From Candidatus Limnocylindrales bacterium (lineage in GTDB: Bacteria; Moduliflexota; Moduliflexia; Moduliflexales; JAUQPW01), in the NCBI GenBank assembly GCA_035559535.1, contig DATMBG010000022.1, positions 248,001-312,000 on the forward strand: a DNA stretch of 64,000 nt, given 5' to 3'. Position numbers and translations under genes: made by a program. Positions 8,398 to 17,819 of the stretch are shown piece after piece; the stretch's first letter is position 1; the number at the start of each line of letters is the position of its first letter. Below the pieces are notes generated by a model. It was not told the origin of the DNA. It was given only the letters and a program-made list of their open reading frames with translations, and made no database searches.

Positions 8398-11300
8398 ATG
8401 AAATGGTCTATTGAAACAAAAATAGGTAGCGGATTTAGTATAGCCCTGATGTTGATTATTTTTATAGGAATAGTCTCATATCGGAGTATGGTAAAACTCA
8501 TGGAAACTGCTAACTGGGTGACCCATACTTACGAAGTTCTTGAAAATCTGGAAGGTTTGTTTTCCTCCATCAAAGAGGCCCGGCTTAAACAACAGAGTTA
8601 TATCATTACCGGAGAAGAATATTATCTGGAATCTTATAACCAGGCCGTCAAAGGGGTTAATCAAAAAATTACATATCTTCTGGCATTAACAGCCGATAAT
8701 CCCACCCAACAACAGAGAATTGAGGATCTGGTCCTTACGATTACTAAAAAGCTTACTTCGCTTCAGGAATCCATCGACTTGCGAAAGAAGCAGGGGTCGG
8801 AAATTGAAAAGCAGGTGGTTTATGCCCATGAGGGAGAGAAGATCACGGCTGATATCCAGAAGATCATCAGCGAAATAGAGAAGGAAGAGAAGTCCCTGTT
8901 GAAAAAGCGGGATCAGGAAATGAAGACCGATGCCAGAAATACAATTTCCGCTGTGACTTTGGGAAGTTTCCTGGCCTTTCTGATCGTCACTTTAGCCGGT
9001 TTTATCACCCAGCGAGACATCACCCGGCGCAAGCACGTGGAGGAAAAGTTATATCAGCAGAATACCTATCTAACGGCTCTCCATGAGACAACGGTTGCCT
9101 TGATGAATCGTCTGGAGTTATCCAATTTACTTGAATTTATCGTTAAACGGGCCGGGGATCTATTAAGAACACCCCATGGATTTATTTATCTGGTTGATTC
9201 GGAAAAAGATGAAATAATTTTACAAATGGGGACCGGGAACTTTGCACAGTTTCAGGGTCTTCGATTGAAGCCCGGTCAAGCCTTGGCCGGAAGGATCTGG
9301 CAAACAGGACAACCTCTGGTTGTAGATAATTATTTCAACTGGTCAGACCGCTTTCCAGATCCCCATCTAGATATTATTCGGGCAGCCGTGGGAGTGCCCC
9401 TTAAGTCTGGTTCACAGGTGATGGGGGTGCTGGGTCTGGCCCACCTTGAGGGGGATCGGACTTTTGGAGACGATGAAGTAGTCCTGTTAACCCGTTTTGC
9501 CCAACTGGCGGTCATCGCATTGGATAATGCTCGACTGTATGCTTCAGCCCAGCAAGAGTTGAGGGAACGTATACAGGCGGAAGAGGCTCTGGCCGAGCGT
9601 GCCACCGAGTTGGCTTTTTCGGAAGAAGCCCTGCGGAATCAAACCAGAATCCTGCAATCCATCCTGGAAAGCATGGGGGATGGGGTCATTGTAGCCGATG
9701 AAAAAGGTCAGTTTCTGTTTTTCAACCCGGCAGCAGAAAAAATCCTGGGAATAGGTCAAATAAATATAACCCCTGACCAATGGACAACCCAGTACGGTCT
9801 CTATCTACCCGATACATTGACACCTTACCCCCCTGAGAGTTTACCCCTGACTCGGGCTATCCGAGGTGAAGCGGTGGATGCCATAGAGGTATTTGTGCGC
9901 CACCCCCAAAGACCAGAAGGTCTTTGGTTGAATGTAACGGCACGACCCTTAAAGGATGAAAAAGGTATTTTACGGGGCGGTGTGGCTGTTTTCAGTGATA
10001 TCACCAAACGTAAACAGGTCGAAGAAGAATGGCGTATGGCCAAAGAAGCTGCTGAAGCTGCGAACCGGGCTAAAAGTCAATTTCTTGCCAATATGAGCCA
10101 CGAACTACGGACTCCCCTTAACGCTATCATTGGATTTTCAGAGATTCTCGTAGACCAAATTTTCGGTCCGCTCAACGATAAACAAATTAAGTATGTCAAC
10201 AACATCCTCAGCAGTGGTCGCCACCTGCTTCAATTGATCAATGATATCCTAGATTTATCCAAAATTGAAGCCGGACGCATCCAACTGGAGTTAACTCAAG
10301 TCGATGTGGAGACTGTACTCCATCATGTACAAACCATTGTCAAAACCCTTGCTAATAAAAAAGGGATCACCCTTACCGTCCAGGTCGAGCAAAGCCCCCT
10401 GACCGTTACGGTGGATGAAGCAAAGTTCAAGCAGATTCTCTATAATCTGCTCAGCAATGCCATTAAATTCACTCCGGAAGGAGGTCATGTAAAGGTAATC
10501 GCTTCGCTAGAAGCAGGAGAAGAAATACAGGTTGGAGAAAGGGAATCCTTGATTTCCTTCCCTACCCGGTTCATCAAGGTTTCTGTTTCTGACACCGGTA
10601 TTGGCATCAAACCCGAGGATCAGGAACGAATCTTTAGGGAGTTTGAGCAGGTGGATTCCTCCTATGCTCGCAAACAGCAGGGCACCGGGTTAGGACTGGC
10701 ACTAACCCGAAAACTGGTCGAATTACATGGAGGCCAGATCTGGGTGGAAAGTGAAGGCGAGGGCAAAGGGAGCACCTTTAGCTTTACCCTCCCGCAGGTT
10801 CCCAAAAAAACGGATAAATCCCGGCTTATTATTCCTGAACCGGCTTTCATCTATCCCAAATCTGATCCTCTAAAATCCGACTCATATCCCCTGGTTTTAG
10901 TCATAGAGGATGATCTATCCACAAGCGAACTGCTACGCAAGTACCTGACCGAGGCAGGGTACGCCGTAGCTACGGCATTCAACGGCGAACAGGCCCTTGA
11001 TTTGGCAAGGAAACTCAAACCCGCTGCAATTACCTTAGACATCCTTCTCCCCGATAAGCATGGGCTAGAAGTGCTCGCAGAACTGAAATCTCTACCCGAC
11101 ACCCGAGATATTCCTGTAATAGTCGTCTCCATCACCGAAGATCGACAATTGGGTTTCAGTTTGGGAATTATGGAATGGTTCGTTAAACCGGTTAACCGAG
11201 ATCGATTTATCGAGGTGTTGAATAAAGCTAGAATAGCAAGGGGAACGAAAGTCACCACCGTACTCATCATCGATGATGAACCTCAGACGGTCGAGCTATT

Positions 11301-11625
11301 GACAGACATCGCACAAACTCAAGGATACAGGGCTCTGCAGGCTTATACAGGTCGAGAAGGGATTCGTTTGGCCCGAGAAAAACGTCCTGACATTATCATT
11401 GTTGATTTGATAATGCCTGAAATGAACGGATTTGACGTGGTCAAAGAGCTACAGAAAGACGAGGAGACTCGAGAGATTTCCATAGTGATATTTACTGCAA
11501 AAGAGTTAACCCAAGAAGAACGCAAACAGCTAAACATGAGCGCACAGGGAATCGTTTCGAAATCCAGCAGGGAGGATTTGCTTCAAGAATTGGATAAGAT
11601 AAGAACTTGCTTGAACCAAAGGTAA
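8398..11625 (+). CDS. Large hybrid sensor histidine kinase (CHASE3-GAF-PAS-HisKA-HATPase-REC-REC)
   Basis: The ATG at 8398 is chosen because MKWSIETKIGSGFSIAL begins the first membrane helix as in CHASE3 kinases; ATG 8386 or TTG 8332 are possible and none has a strong ribosome site. The order is TM1, a CHASE3 sensor region of about 170 residues, TM2 (VTLGSFLAFLIVTLAGFI), GAF, PAS, HisKA with MSHELRTPLN (phospho-His568 from this start) and HATPase (DTGIGIKPED, GTGLGLALTRKL). Two C-terminal receivers follow, with acceptors in TLDILLP and IVDLIMPEMNG. The protein is about 1075 residues. It should sense a periplasmic or membrane signal and relay phosphate internally, perhaps to the receiver encoded 4 bases downstream. 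The GAF unit resembles that of the kinase at 5497. Confidence 0.9.
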   Translation: MKWSIETKIGSGFSIALMLIIFIGIVSYRSMVKLMETANWVTHTYEVLENLEGLFSSIKEARLKQQSYIITGEEYYLESYNQAVKGVNQKITYLLALTADNPTQQQRIEDLVLTITKKLTSLQESIDLRKKQGSEIEKQVVYAHEGEKITADIQKIISEIEKEEKSLLKKRDQEMKTDARNTISAVTLGSFLAFLIVTLAGFITQRDITRRKHVEEKLYQQNTYLTALHETTVALMNRLELSNLLEFIVKRAGDLLRTPHGFIYLVDSEKDEIILQMGTGNFAQFQGLRLKPGQALAGRIWQTGQPLVVDNYFNWSDRFPDPHLDIIRAAVGVPLKSGSQVMGVLGLAHLEGDRTFGDDEVVLLTRFAQLAVIALDNARLYASAQQELRERIQAEEALAERATELAFSEEALRNQTRILQSILESMGDGVIVADEKGQFLFFNPAAEKILGIGQINITPDQWTTQYGLYLPDTLTPYPPESLPLTRAIRGEAVDAIEVFVRHPQRPEGLWLNVTARPLKDEKGILRGGVAVFSDITKRKQVEEEWRMAKEAAEAANRAKSQFLANMSHELRTPLNAIIGFSEILVDQIFGPLNDKQIKYVNNILSSGRHLLQLINDILDLSKIEAGRIQLELTQVDVETVLHHVQTIVKTLANKKGITLTVQVEQSPLTVTVDEAKFKQILYNLLSNAIKFTPEGGHVKVIASLEAGEEIQVGERESLISFPTRFIKVSVSDTGIGIKPEDQERIFREFEQVDSSYARKQQGTGLGLALTRKLVELHGGQIWVESEGEGKGSTFSFTLPQVPKKTDKSRLIIPEPAFIYPKSDPLKSDSYPLVLVIEDDLSTSELLRKYLTEAGYAVATAFNGEQALDLARKLKPAAITLDILLPDKHGLEVLAELKSLPDTRDIPVIVVSITEDRQLGFSLGIMEWFVKPVNRDRFIEVLNKARIARGTKVTTVLIIDDEPQTVELLTDIAQTQGYRALQAYTGREGIRLAREKRPDIIIVDLIMPEMNGFDVVKELQKDEETREISIVIFTAKELTQEERKQLNMSAQGIVSKSSREDLLQELDKIRTCLNQR

Positions 11626-11629
11626 ATCC

Positions 11630-12013
11630 ATGTCTGGTAAGAAAGTGTTAATCATTGAAGACAATCCCATCAATATGGAATTGGTTACAGATATTTTAAC
11701 TGTGGCAGGTTATGGGGTATTACAGGCAGAAGATGCAGAGATAGGGATTGCTTTGGCCAAGACCGAGAAACCGGCCTTGATTTTAATAGATATCAGTTTA
11801 CCGGGGATGGATGGGCTTGCAGCGACCCGGATTCTAAAACAGGATCCTACCACCAGGAATATTCCCGTCGTTGCCCTGACCGCCCATGCTATGAAAGGAG
11901 ATAGGGAGAAAATACTGGCAGCAGGTTGTACCGGGTATATCAGTAAGCCGATAAATACCCGGACACTTCCGAAAATGATAGCCGATTTTATTGAATCAGT
12001 TGAAAGCGTGTGA
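11630..12013 (+). CDS. Single-domain response regulator (DivK/CheY-like)
   Basis: The 127-residue protein is a lone receiver domain: acidic residues E10/D11 in LIIEDNP, acceptor D54 in ILIDISLPGMDG, and the conserved Lys in GYISKPI. It has no output domain, so it should act by protein contact or as a phosphate shuttle. It begins 4 bases after the hybrid kinase stop and is surely in the same transcript, which makes it the likely phosphorelay target of that kinase. The Glu in place of the first Asp of the acidic pair is common in DivK-like proteins. Confidence 0.9.
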   Translation: MSGKKVLIIEDNPINMELVTDILTVAGYGVLQAEDAEIGIALAKTEKPALILIDISLPGMDGLAATRILKQDPTTRNIPVVALTAHAMKGDREKILAAGCTGYISKPINTRTLPKMIADFIESVESV

Positions 12014-12172
12014 AAAGAACGGCTTGCAGGATGAAAGAACAGGGAGTAAAAAGGTTTTTGTTCTGGGCTTAATAGCTTAAGTCTTATCCTGGAGTCTTCC
12101 TCTGTAGGGTTTAGAGGTACCCTATGAGAATACCCATCTGAAATTCATCATGCTTACTTTTTACTCTGGAAA

Positions 12173-13357
12173 ATGGAAAATAACCGACTCGGGAGGAAAA
12201 CTGTGAATAGCACTACTTCAGGTACACCCATGTATCCAACCGGTCATGTGCTGGTGGTGGACGACGAAGAAAACAATCGCATCCTCCTCAGAGACTTGCT
12301 TGAAGCCCAGGGGCATAAAGTCAGCGAGGCAGAAGATGGGGAGCAGGCTTTACAAAAGGTCATGGAGGGTTCCATAGATGTGGTCCTCCTGGATGTCATG
12401 CTTCCTAAACTCGATGGGTTTGAAGTTTGTCGTCGGCTGAAAAGAAATCCTCAAACAGCTCCGATTCCCGTTCTTCTCATAACCTCTTTAACCGATCGTC
12501 AAGATCGATTAACAGGAATAGAAGCAGGAGCCAATGATTTTCTTACCAAACCCATCGATACCCAGGACGTCAACCTCCGGGTGCGCAATGCAGTGTATAC
12601 CAAACAGCTTTTTGACCGTCTACAAGAAAATTACCACCAATTCCAGGAATTAGAGGCCCTACGGGACAATTTGACCCACATGATCGTACACGATTTAAGA
12701 TCCCCCCTCACAGGCATAAAACTTTTCCTGGAAATGCTCCAGAGATCGGCCAGAAAAAAATTAGATGACGTAGAAAATCAATATTTAGAACGTGTGCTGA
12801 GTAGTATCACAACCTTGATGGAAATGATCAGCTCAGTCCTGGATGTGAGTCGGCTAGAAGTAGGAGAGATGCCTCTCAATTTGAGCCCGTGCGATTTGAG
12901 AAATATAGCCAAGAAAGCGATAGAAACCCTGGGTTATCTGGCGCATCAATACCAGGTCCATCTGGAAGTGCCACCGGAACCTGTATTACTTTTTTGTGAT
13001 GCCAATATAATAAGTCGGGTTATTATGAATTTAGTGGGAAATGCTATTATTCACACTCCAAGGGAAGGAAAGGTATGGGTTAGAGTGGAAGAAAAAGAGG
13101 ACCAGGCTAAGGTTCTGGTCATAGATACAGGGCCAGGGATTCCCTTAGAGTATCAGGAAAAGATCTTCGAAAAATTCGGCCAGGTCAAACTGGGGGAACA
13201 AAATCGGAAGTACTCGACCGGATTGGGCTTGACATTCTGTAAACTGGCCATCGAAGCCCATGGGGGTAAAATAGGTGTGGAAAGCAAATTGGGTCAGGGG
13301 AGTACCTTTTGGTTTACATTACCGACTAAACCGAAAACTCTCCCGGAGTCTTTCTAA
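12173..13357 (+). CDS. Response regulator-histidine kinase fusion (REC-HisKA-HATPase)
   Basis: This 394-residue protein carries an N-terminal receiver (about 24-140; VLVVDDEENNRILL, acceptor D74 in VLLDVMLPKLDG, Lys in FLTKPID). A HisKA domain follows with HMIVHDLRSPLTGI (phospho-His173), then a HATPase (NLVGNAIIHTP, DTGPGIPLEYQ, TGLGLTFCKLA). There is no membrane segment, so it is cytosolic. The receiver-first order suggests its kinase activity is controlled by an upstream phosphodonor, plausibly the hybrid kinase and lone receiver just before it. It completes a four-gene signalling block on the plus strand. Confidence 0.9.
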   Translation: MENNRLGRKTVNSTTSGTPMYPTGHVLVVDDEENNRILLRDLLEAQGHKVSEAEDGEQALQKVMEGSIDVVLLDVMLPKLDGFEVCRRLKRNPQTAPIPVLLITSLTDRQDRLTGIEAGANDFLTKPIDTQDVNLRVRNAVYTKQLFDRLQENYHQFQELEALRDNLTHMIVHDLRSPLTGIKLFLEMLQRSARKKLDDVENQYLERVLSSITTLMEMISSVLDVSRLEVGEMPLNLSPCDLRNIAKKAIETLGYLAHQYQVHLEVPPEPVLLFCDANIISRVIMNLVGNAIIHTPREGKVWVRVEEKEDQAKVLVIDTGPGIPLEYQEKIFEKFGQVKLGEQNRKYSTGLGLTFCKLAIEAHGGKIGVESKLGQGSTFWFTLPTKPKTLPESF

Positions 13358-13394
13358 ATTTAAAACTTAAAATTAAGGTGAGAATTTAAAAGCT

Positions 13395-14912
13395 TTGAAT
13401 TCCGAAATCCTGGCAAATTTGACGGAGCGCCGGTTTCTCCAACTCTGGTATTCCCAGAATCTAAAAACCATTAACCTTACCGCTACAGATGGAAGAAAGA
13501 TCGAAGTTATTCGTCGTGGAAAATGGAACTTTGATACCGGTCCCGATTTTAAATCGGCCCTCCTTCGCATAGGAAATCAACTTCAGCCGGGTGATGTAGA
13601 AGTTCACTTGAGGACTACGGACTGGTATGCCCACCGACACGATAAAGATCCCCATTACAACCAGGTTATTCTCCATGTAGTATTGTGGGAAGATTTAAAA
13701 AATCCCGTTATCCGACAAGACGGTCAACCGGTTCCTACATTGGTTCTTGAACACTTCTTGAAACCCATAGATTTCCAACGCCTCCTTAAACCCTATCTCT
13801 CCCCGAGAAGCAGATCCCCACAAATACCCTCTGCTTGCCTGGAGGAAATTAAGATCCTTCCTAAGAAAAGGTTGATGGAACTCCTTCAAGAAAAGGCCGA
13901 TCGGCGATTTCAGCAGAAAGTACGACGTTTTGAAGCAAGATACCGGGAGGGTGAAGAGAGAAAATGGAGAAAAGAACGATCTACCCTTCCCTGCTCTTCC
14001 ACCTCCTTACCTTCCCCGGATTCCGGCTGGGATCAGCTTATTTACGAAGGATTTCTGGAAGCCCTGGGATATCCCATCAATAAAAAACCTTTCTTAAAAC
14101 TGGCACAGCTTCTTCCCCTGGAATCTCTTCGGAATGTTATAACCCGGCGTGGGATGGAAAGTAAAGTACTCTGGTTACAGGCCGTTCTTCTAGGGACTGC
14201 AGGACTGCTTCCGGCTTCCCTCTCTTCGCCTGTCCTCAAAGTAGCCGATCAGAAGAACTTAGATTTAGAAACGAAAAGCTACCTTGACGAGATATATTCC
14301 CTGTGGGAAATGTTAAAACCCTGCCTGACAGAAGTTCAGATGCAGCCTGAAGAATGGCAATTCTTCAGAATACGTCCCCTTAATTCCCCCATCAGTCGAT
14401 TGGCCCGGTTCAGTTTTGTACTGGCAAAGTTACCCTCAAGTTCCTGGATCCACTCCTACGTAACCCACTTAACAGATTCGCCGGAATCTTCCTCCTGGAG
14501 GGTAGAGACGGTTAAAAAGCTGGAAGCAAGCCTTCGGGTTCCCATTTCCGGATACTGGACCTGTCATAATGGCTTTAGCGGCCGCATATCCCCTCCCATC
14601 CGCTTTGCCATCGGGTGTAATACCCTTCGGGAAATGGTGATTAATGTTCTTCTTCCGATTCTGTATTTCTATGCCGAAAAAACGTCCCGATCTCATCTCC
14701 AGGAAAGGATCCATCAACTTTATCAGACTTATCCGGCTCCGGCCTATAACAAAGTTACCCGATTTATGGACGAGAATCTCTTTCAAGAAGATTCTGCGGA
14801 ACCGTTCAGGCAAGAGATGGGTTATGCCCGAATCCATCAAGGTCTCATCCAGCTCCATACCGAACTCTGCCAGATGAAAGGATGTCCGACCTGCCCCTAT
14901 CGGACGTTTTAA
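13395..14912 (+). CDS. DUF2851 family protein
   Basis: The 505-residue protein starts at TTG 13395, supported by AAGGTGAG about 11 bases upstream. The first 120 residues show the family signature: FLQLWYSQ, GKWNFDTGPDFKSALLRIG, GDVEVHLRTTDWYAHRHDKD and YNQVILHVVLWED. The C-terminus has KGCPTCPYRTF with a paired Cys motif, as usual in DUF2851. The His-rich TDWYAHRHDKD segment and acidic residues could form a metal or nuclease-like site, but no activity is established for the family to my knowledge. It follows the signalling genes by only about 40 bases, with no evident functional link. Confidence 0.85.
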   Translation: MNSEILANLTERRFLQLWYSQNLKTINLTATDGRKIEVIRRGKWNFDTGPDFKSALLRIGNQLQPGDVEVHLRTTDWYAHRHDKDPHYNQVILHVVLWEDLKNPVIRQDGQPVPTLVLEHFLKPIDFQRLLKPYLSPRSRSPQIPSACLEEIKILPKKRLMELLQEKADRRFQQKVRRFEARYREGEERKWRKERSTLPCSSTSLPSPDSGWDQLIYEGFLEALGYPINKKPFLKLAQLLPLESLRNVITRRGMESKVLWLQAVLLGTAGLLPASLSSPVLKVADQKNLDLETKSYLDEIYSLWEMLKPCLTEVQMQPEEWQFFRIRPLNSPISRLARFSFVLAKLPSSSWIHSYVTHLTDSPESSSWRVETVKKLEASLRVPISGYWTCHNGFSGRISPPIRFAIGCNTLREMVINVLLPILYFYAEKTSRSHLQERIHQLYQTYPAPAYNKVTRFMDENLFQEDSAEPFRQEMGYARIHQGLIQLHTELCQMKGCPTCPYRTF

Positions 14913-14997
14913 GAAAGACGGATTTCAATTATTTTTCCTCCTGAACCCTAAACTTTCTGGTTTCTCAGGTGTCCTATTTATAAAAAAGGAGGAAACC

Positions 14998-16581
14998 ATG
15001 AAGACTAAAACCATTTTCATTCCCATCATTTATTTATTCGTTGGGGTCTTTATCTGGAATATTAGCTTTTTAGAAGGCGCCGAACTACCCCGTGTTCCTT
15101 CGAGTACGGCGTTTCAAAGTTTATCCCAAATGGCACGTCCGGAACTCAGGAGACGGACGGAATCTGCCCTGAGCTCCCGAATAGAGCAAGTGCCGATCAA
15201 TCCTGCGGTCCGAGGAAATCCTGCGGTCCGAGGAAATCCTCTTCTACCGGAAGTACCGATCTGGAGAAGTCCCACGCCATTTACCCAAACTGCTCCGGTT
15301 CCCATGAGTCGGATCCAATCCAGGGGAACCGGTCGATATGTTCCAGGTGAAATCATTATAAAGTTACGACGAGATGCAAATATCCAGGGATTTCGCCAAG
15401 GATCACCTTCCTTACGGGCCGGGACCCCGGGTGCCGGTTCTGGATTGGAGAGCTTAAATCGAAGATATAGCGTTCGGAGTATGGATAAGCTCTTCCAAGC
15501 TCCTGATTTTCGCATTCAGAGTAATGCACCCAGAGGGCTGGAGTTATGGAGAATTTACAGGCTTAGATTTCGAAGCGATCTGAATCCGGAGGAGGTGGCC
15601 CGGGATTACGAAAGGCTGGCAGAGGTTGAATATGCAGAACCTAATTATATCTACACCATCTCTTTCATTCCCAATGATCCCCTCTTTCCAAGGCAATATG
15701 CTCTTCAGAGATCCCAAAGTGGAATCGATGCCGTAGAAGCCTGGGATATCGAGACCGGAAGTAGCCGTATTGTGGTTGGATTATTAGATACCGGCGTGGA
15801 CTATAACCACGAGGATTTAAAGGGGAGAATTGTGAAGGGTCCTGATTTGGTCAACGAGGATTCGGATCCCATGGATGATCAGGGGCACGGAACCCATATT
15901 GCAGGGATTATTGCCGCCCGGGGTAATAACGGCAAAGGGGTCGCAGGGGTATGCTGGAGCTGTCGGGTTATGGCCATTAAAGTAGCAGATGCTTCTGGAG
16001 CCTCCACCAACGCCTGGATCGCCCAGGGGCTTGTTTACGCAGTCAACCACGGAGCTCAAATCGTTAACCTGAGCCTGGGAGGATTCGATCCGTCTAAGAC
16101 GTTGGAACAGGCGGTCAGATATGCTAATTCCAGGAGTGTAGTTCTTGTCGCGGCCATCGGTAACGAATCTACCAGTCAGGCCGTTTACCCGGCGGCTTAT
16201 CCTGGGGTTATTGCCGTAGGGGCGACCGATGTGAATGGCAGCCGCGCTTCCTTCTCTAATTATGGGGATTACCTGTTCGTGATGGCTCCTGGGGTTTCTA
16301 TTTACAGTACTTATCGTGGAAATAGCTATCAGGGGTTGAGTGGCACTTCCATGTCCGCAGGCTTTGTATCGGGTGTGGCCGCTTTGATTTTATCCAAAAA
16401 TCCTTCTCTCTCCAGTAGCCAGGTCCGCCGCATCCTGGCGGCTTCTACCGATGATATAGGGACATTCGGAAAAGATTTCGAAACCGGATATGGCCGTATC
16501 AATGCTTTTAAAGCCTTGGGTGGAGGAGCCGTCTCCGTAAGCAATTATCAATTTTTAATAAACAGGTGGAGGGGGTATTAA
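14998..16581 (+). CDS. Secreted subtilisin-like serine protease (S8 family)
   Basis: The 527-residue protein has an excellent ribosome site (AAAGGAGGAAACC) and a Sec signal peptide (about residues 1-30). A proline-rich linker and an I9-like propeptide (YVPGEIIIKL to VEYAEPNYIY, about 115-220) precede the catalytic domain. The triad is D264 (GLLDTGVDYNHED), H297 (GHGTHIAG) and S451 (GTSMSAG), with the oxyanion Asn in AIGNES. It should be a self-processing extracytoplasmic endopeptidase of fervidolysin/subtilisin type. An 18-bp tandem duplication lies in the linker. A stem-loop terminator follows at 16611-16673. Confidence 0.93.
   Translation: MKTKTIFIPIIYLFVGVFIWNISFLEGAELPRVPSSTAFQSLSQMARPELRRRTESALSSRIEQVPINPAVRGNPAVRGNPLLPEVPIWRSPTPFTQTAPVPMSRIQSRGTGRYVPGEIIIKLRRDANIQGFRQGSPSLRAGTPGAGSGLESLNRRYSVRSMDKLFQAPDFRIQSNAPRGLELWRIYRLRFRSDLNPEEVARDYERLAEVEYAEPNYIYTISFIPNDPLFPRQYALQRSQSGIDAVEAWDIETGSSRIVVGLLDTGVDYNHEDLKGRIVKGPDLVNEDSDPMDDQGHGTHIAGIIAARGNNGKGVAGVCWSCRVMAIKVADASGASTNAWIAQGLVYAVNHGAQIVNLSLGGFDPSKTLEQAVRYANSRSVVLVAAIGNESTSQAVYPAAYPGVIAVGATDVNGSRASFSNYGDYLFVMAPGVSIYSTYRGNSYQGLSGTSMSAGFVSGVAALILSKNPSLSSSQVRRILAASTDDIGTFGKDFETGYGRINAFKALGGGAVSVSNYQFLINRWRGY
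15202..15237 (+). repeat. 18-bp tandem duplication inside the subtilase linker
   Basis: CCTGCGGTCCGAGGAAAT occurs twice in direct succession and encodes the repeated PAVRGN unit in the low-complexity linker before the propeptide. It is a recent in-frame duplication without effect on the catalytic domain. Confidence 0.85.
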
Positions 16582-16610
16582 GGACTCCAGGTTAAAAAAT
16601 TACCCAACGT

Positions 16611-16673
16611 CAGGAGGTCTCTACCGGGATTCTCCCTTAGGGCCTTCAATCCCGATGAGGGTCTCCTGCTCCT
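16611..16673. terminator. Stem-loop between the subtilase and the hydratase gene
   Basis: CAGGAG (16611-16616) and GGGATT (16626-16631) pair with AATCCC (16648-16653) and CTCCTG (16663-16668), followed by CTCCTTTT. The genes on each side converge here, so it could end transcription of both. Confidence 0.6.
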
Positions 16674-16776
16674 TTTGAAAGGTATCTTTTTATGTAGCAT
16701 TGTTTCCCCTTCACACTTCAACCCCTTTCCACCCCTTGTTTATCGTCCATTATGTCCCTGCTAACGGGCAAATTTA

Positions 16777-17565
16777 CTAAATAAACTTTGCACTTACGGA
16801 GCCCAAACGGGTAAAGGTAATACGAATATGATTTCCTTTCTTAACTTTAAAATAGCTGGTAATAGATCCTGAGATGATAATTTCCCCTGCCCTCAAATAG
16901 TCATCAAACTCAACCAGTTTGTTGGCCAGCCAGGCTACGGAATGAGCCGGATTTCCCATGACTTCGGCTCCGGCCCCGGATGCCACTAGCTCCCCATCGA
17001 CCTCCAACACTACCCCTTCAAAGCGAAGATTCAGGTTTTGTACCGGAGTTAATTGAGGACCTAAAACGATTCCTGCATTAAGGGCATTGAACCCTATCAA
17101 ATCAACTGCTTTGAAGTGAGATCCTTGCAGGATAATATCCCCGATTTCCATGGCGGGTAAAACTCCCTCGGTGGCTTGAAGAACCGACAGCGGACTGACG
17201 CCGGGGCCCTTTAAATCCTGTTTTAATAAAAAAGCTACTTCGGGTTCAACTAAAGGATTTACAAAGGCATCTAAAGGAATGGTACTCCCATCCAGGTAAA
17301 TACCGGGACTCATCAGATGCCCAAAAATGGGCTCATCGATCCCGAACTGGATTCGGGTCGCTTTATTAGTTAAAGCTATTTTACGGCCAATAACTTTTTG
17401 TCCCCGGGTTATGAGTCTTCGAATCCAACCATACTGAACCCGATAGGCATCGTGCTGGCTCATGTTTCCTAAGAGTCCAGAAAATGTTTCGACCGGTTTT
17501 TTAACTTCATAACTCTGGGCTACCTGATTGACAGCTTCTTCTATGAGTTCTGGTGAAAGGGCCAT
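16777..17565 (-). CDS. 2-keto-4-pentenoate hydratase / 2-oxohept-4-ene-1,7-dioate hydratase family
   Basis: The 262-residue protein matches the MhpD/HpcG/DmpH fold. Seen motifs are GRKIALTNKATRIQFGIDEPIFGHL (split here as GRKIALTNKA and FGIDEPIFGHL), NPLVEPEVAFLL with the metal-binding Glu residues, and ASGAGAEVMGNPAHSVAWLAN near the C-terminus. These Mg-dependent enzymes hydrate or decarboxylate 2-oxo-enoates in meta-cleavage and homoprotocatechuate pathways; the exact substrate cannot be told. The Thr in place of the usual Gly in GRKIGLT-type motifs is a small variation. A GGAGGGA ribosome site lies just upstream on the minus strand. No ring-cleavage dioxygenase is in the window. Confidence 0.82.
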   Translation of the reverse strand: MALSPELIEEAVNQVAQSYEVKKPVETFSGLLGNMSQHDAYRVQYGWIRRLITRGQKVIGRKIALTNKATRIQFGIDEPIFGHLMSPGIYLDGSTIPLDAFVNPLVEPEVAFLLKQDLKGPGVSPLSVLQATEGVLPAMEIGDIILQGSHFKAVDLIGFNALNAGIVLGPQLTPVQNLNLRFEGVVLEVDGELVASGAGAEVMGNPAHSVAWLANKLVEFDDYLRAGEIIISGSITSYFKVKKGNHIRITFTRLGSVSAKFI

Positions 17566-17709
17566 GACTCCCTCCTTTCGTAATTAAAACGGTTTATCTC
17601 GGGAAGTAGTTTGGGAAATTGTTTGTCGCGTATTTACTTTATACACGAAACCGGATCCAAGTCAAGCTTTTGCCACCCACAGAGTTTGTTAGCCATTCCT
17701 ACTTAACCA

Positions 17710-17738
17710 TTGACAAGGGAGTAGAGGTTATGGATAAT
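17710..17738 (+). promoter_or_regulatory. Sigma-70-type promoter for the aldo/keto reductase gene
   Basis: TTGACA (17710-17715), a 17-base spacer and GATAAT (17733-17738) lie about 80 bases before the start codon at 17820. It is one of the best -35/-10 pairs in the window and lies in the divergent gap with the hydratase gene. Confidence 0.65.
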
Positions 17739-17819
17739 AGGGGATGGGAGAGGAGATCTTAAAGTCTGTGAAGGCCTTGGGGTCTAGCTTCTCATAGATT
17801 TTAGGAATCGGATACGATT

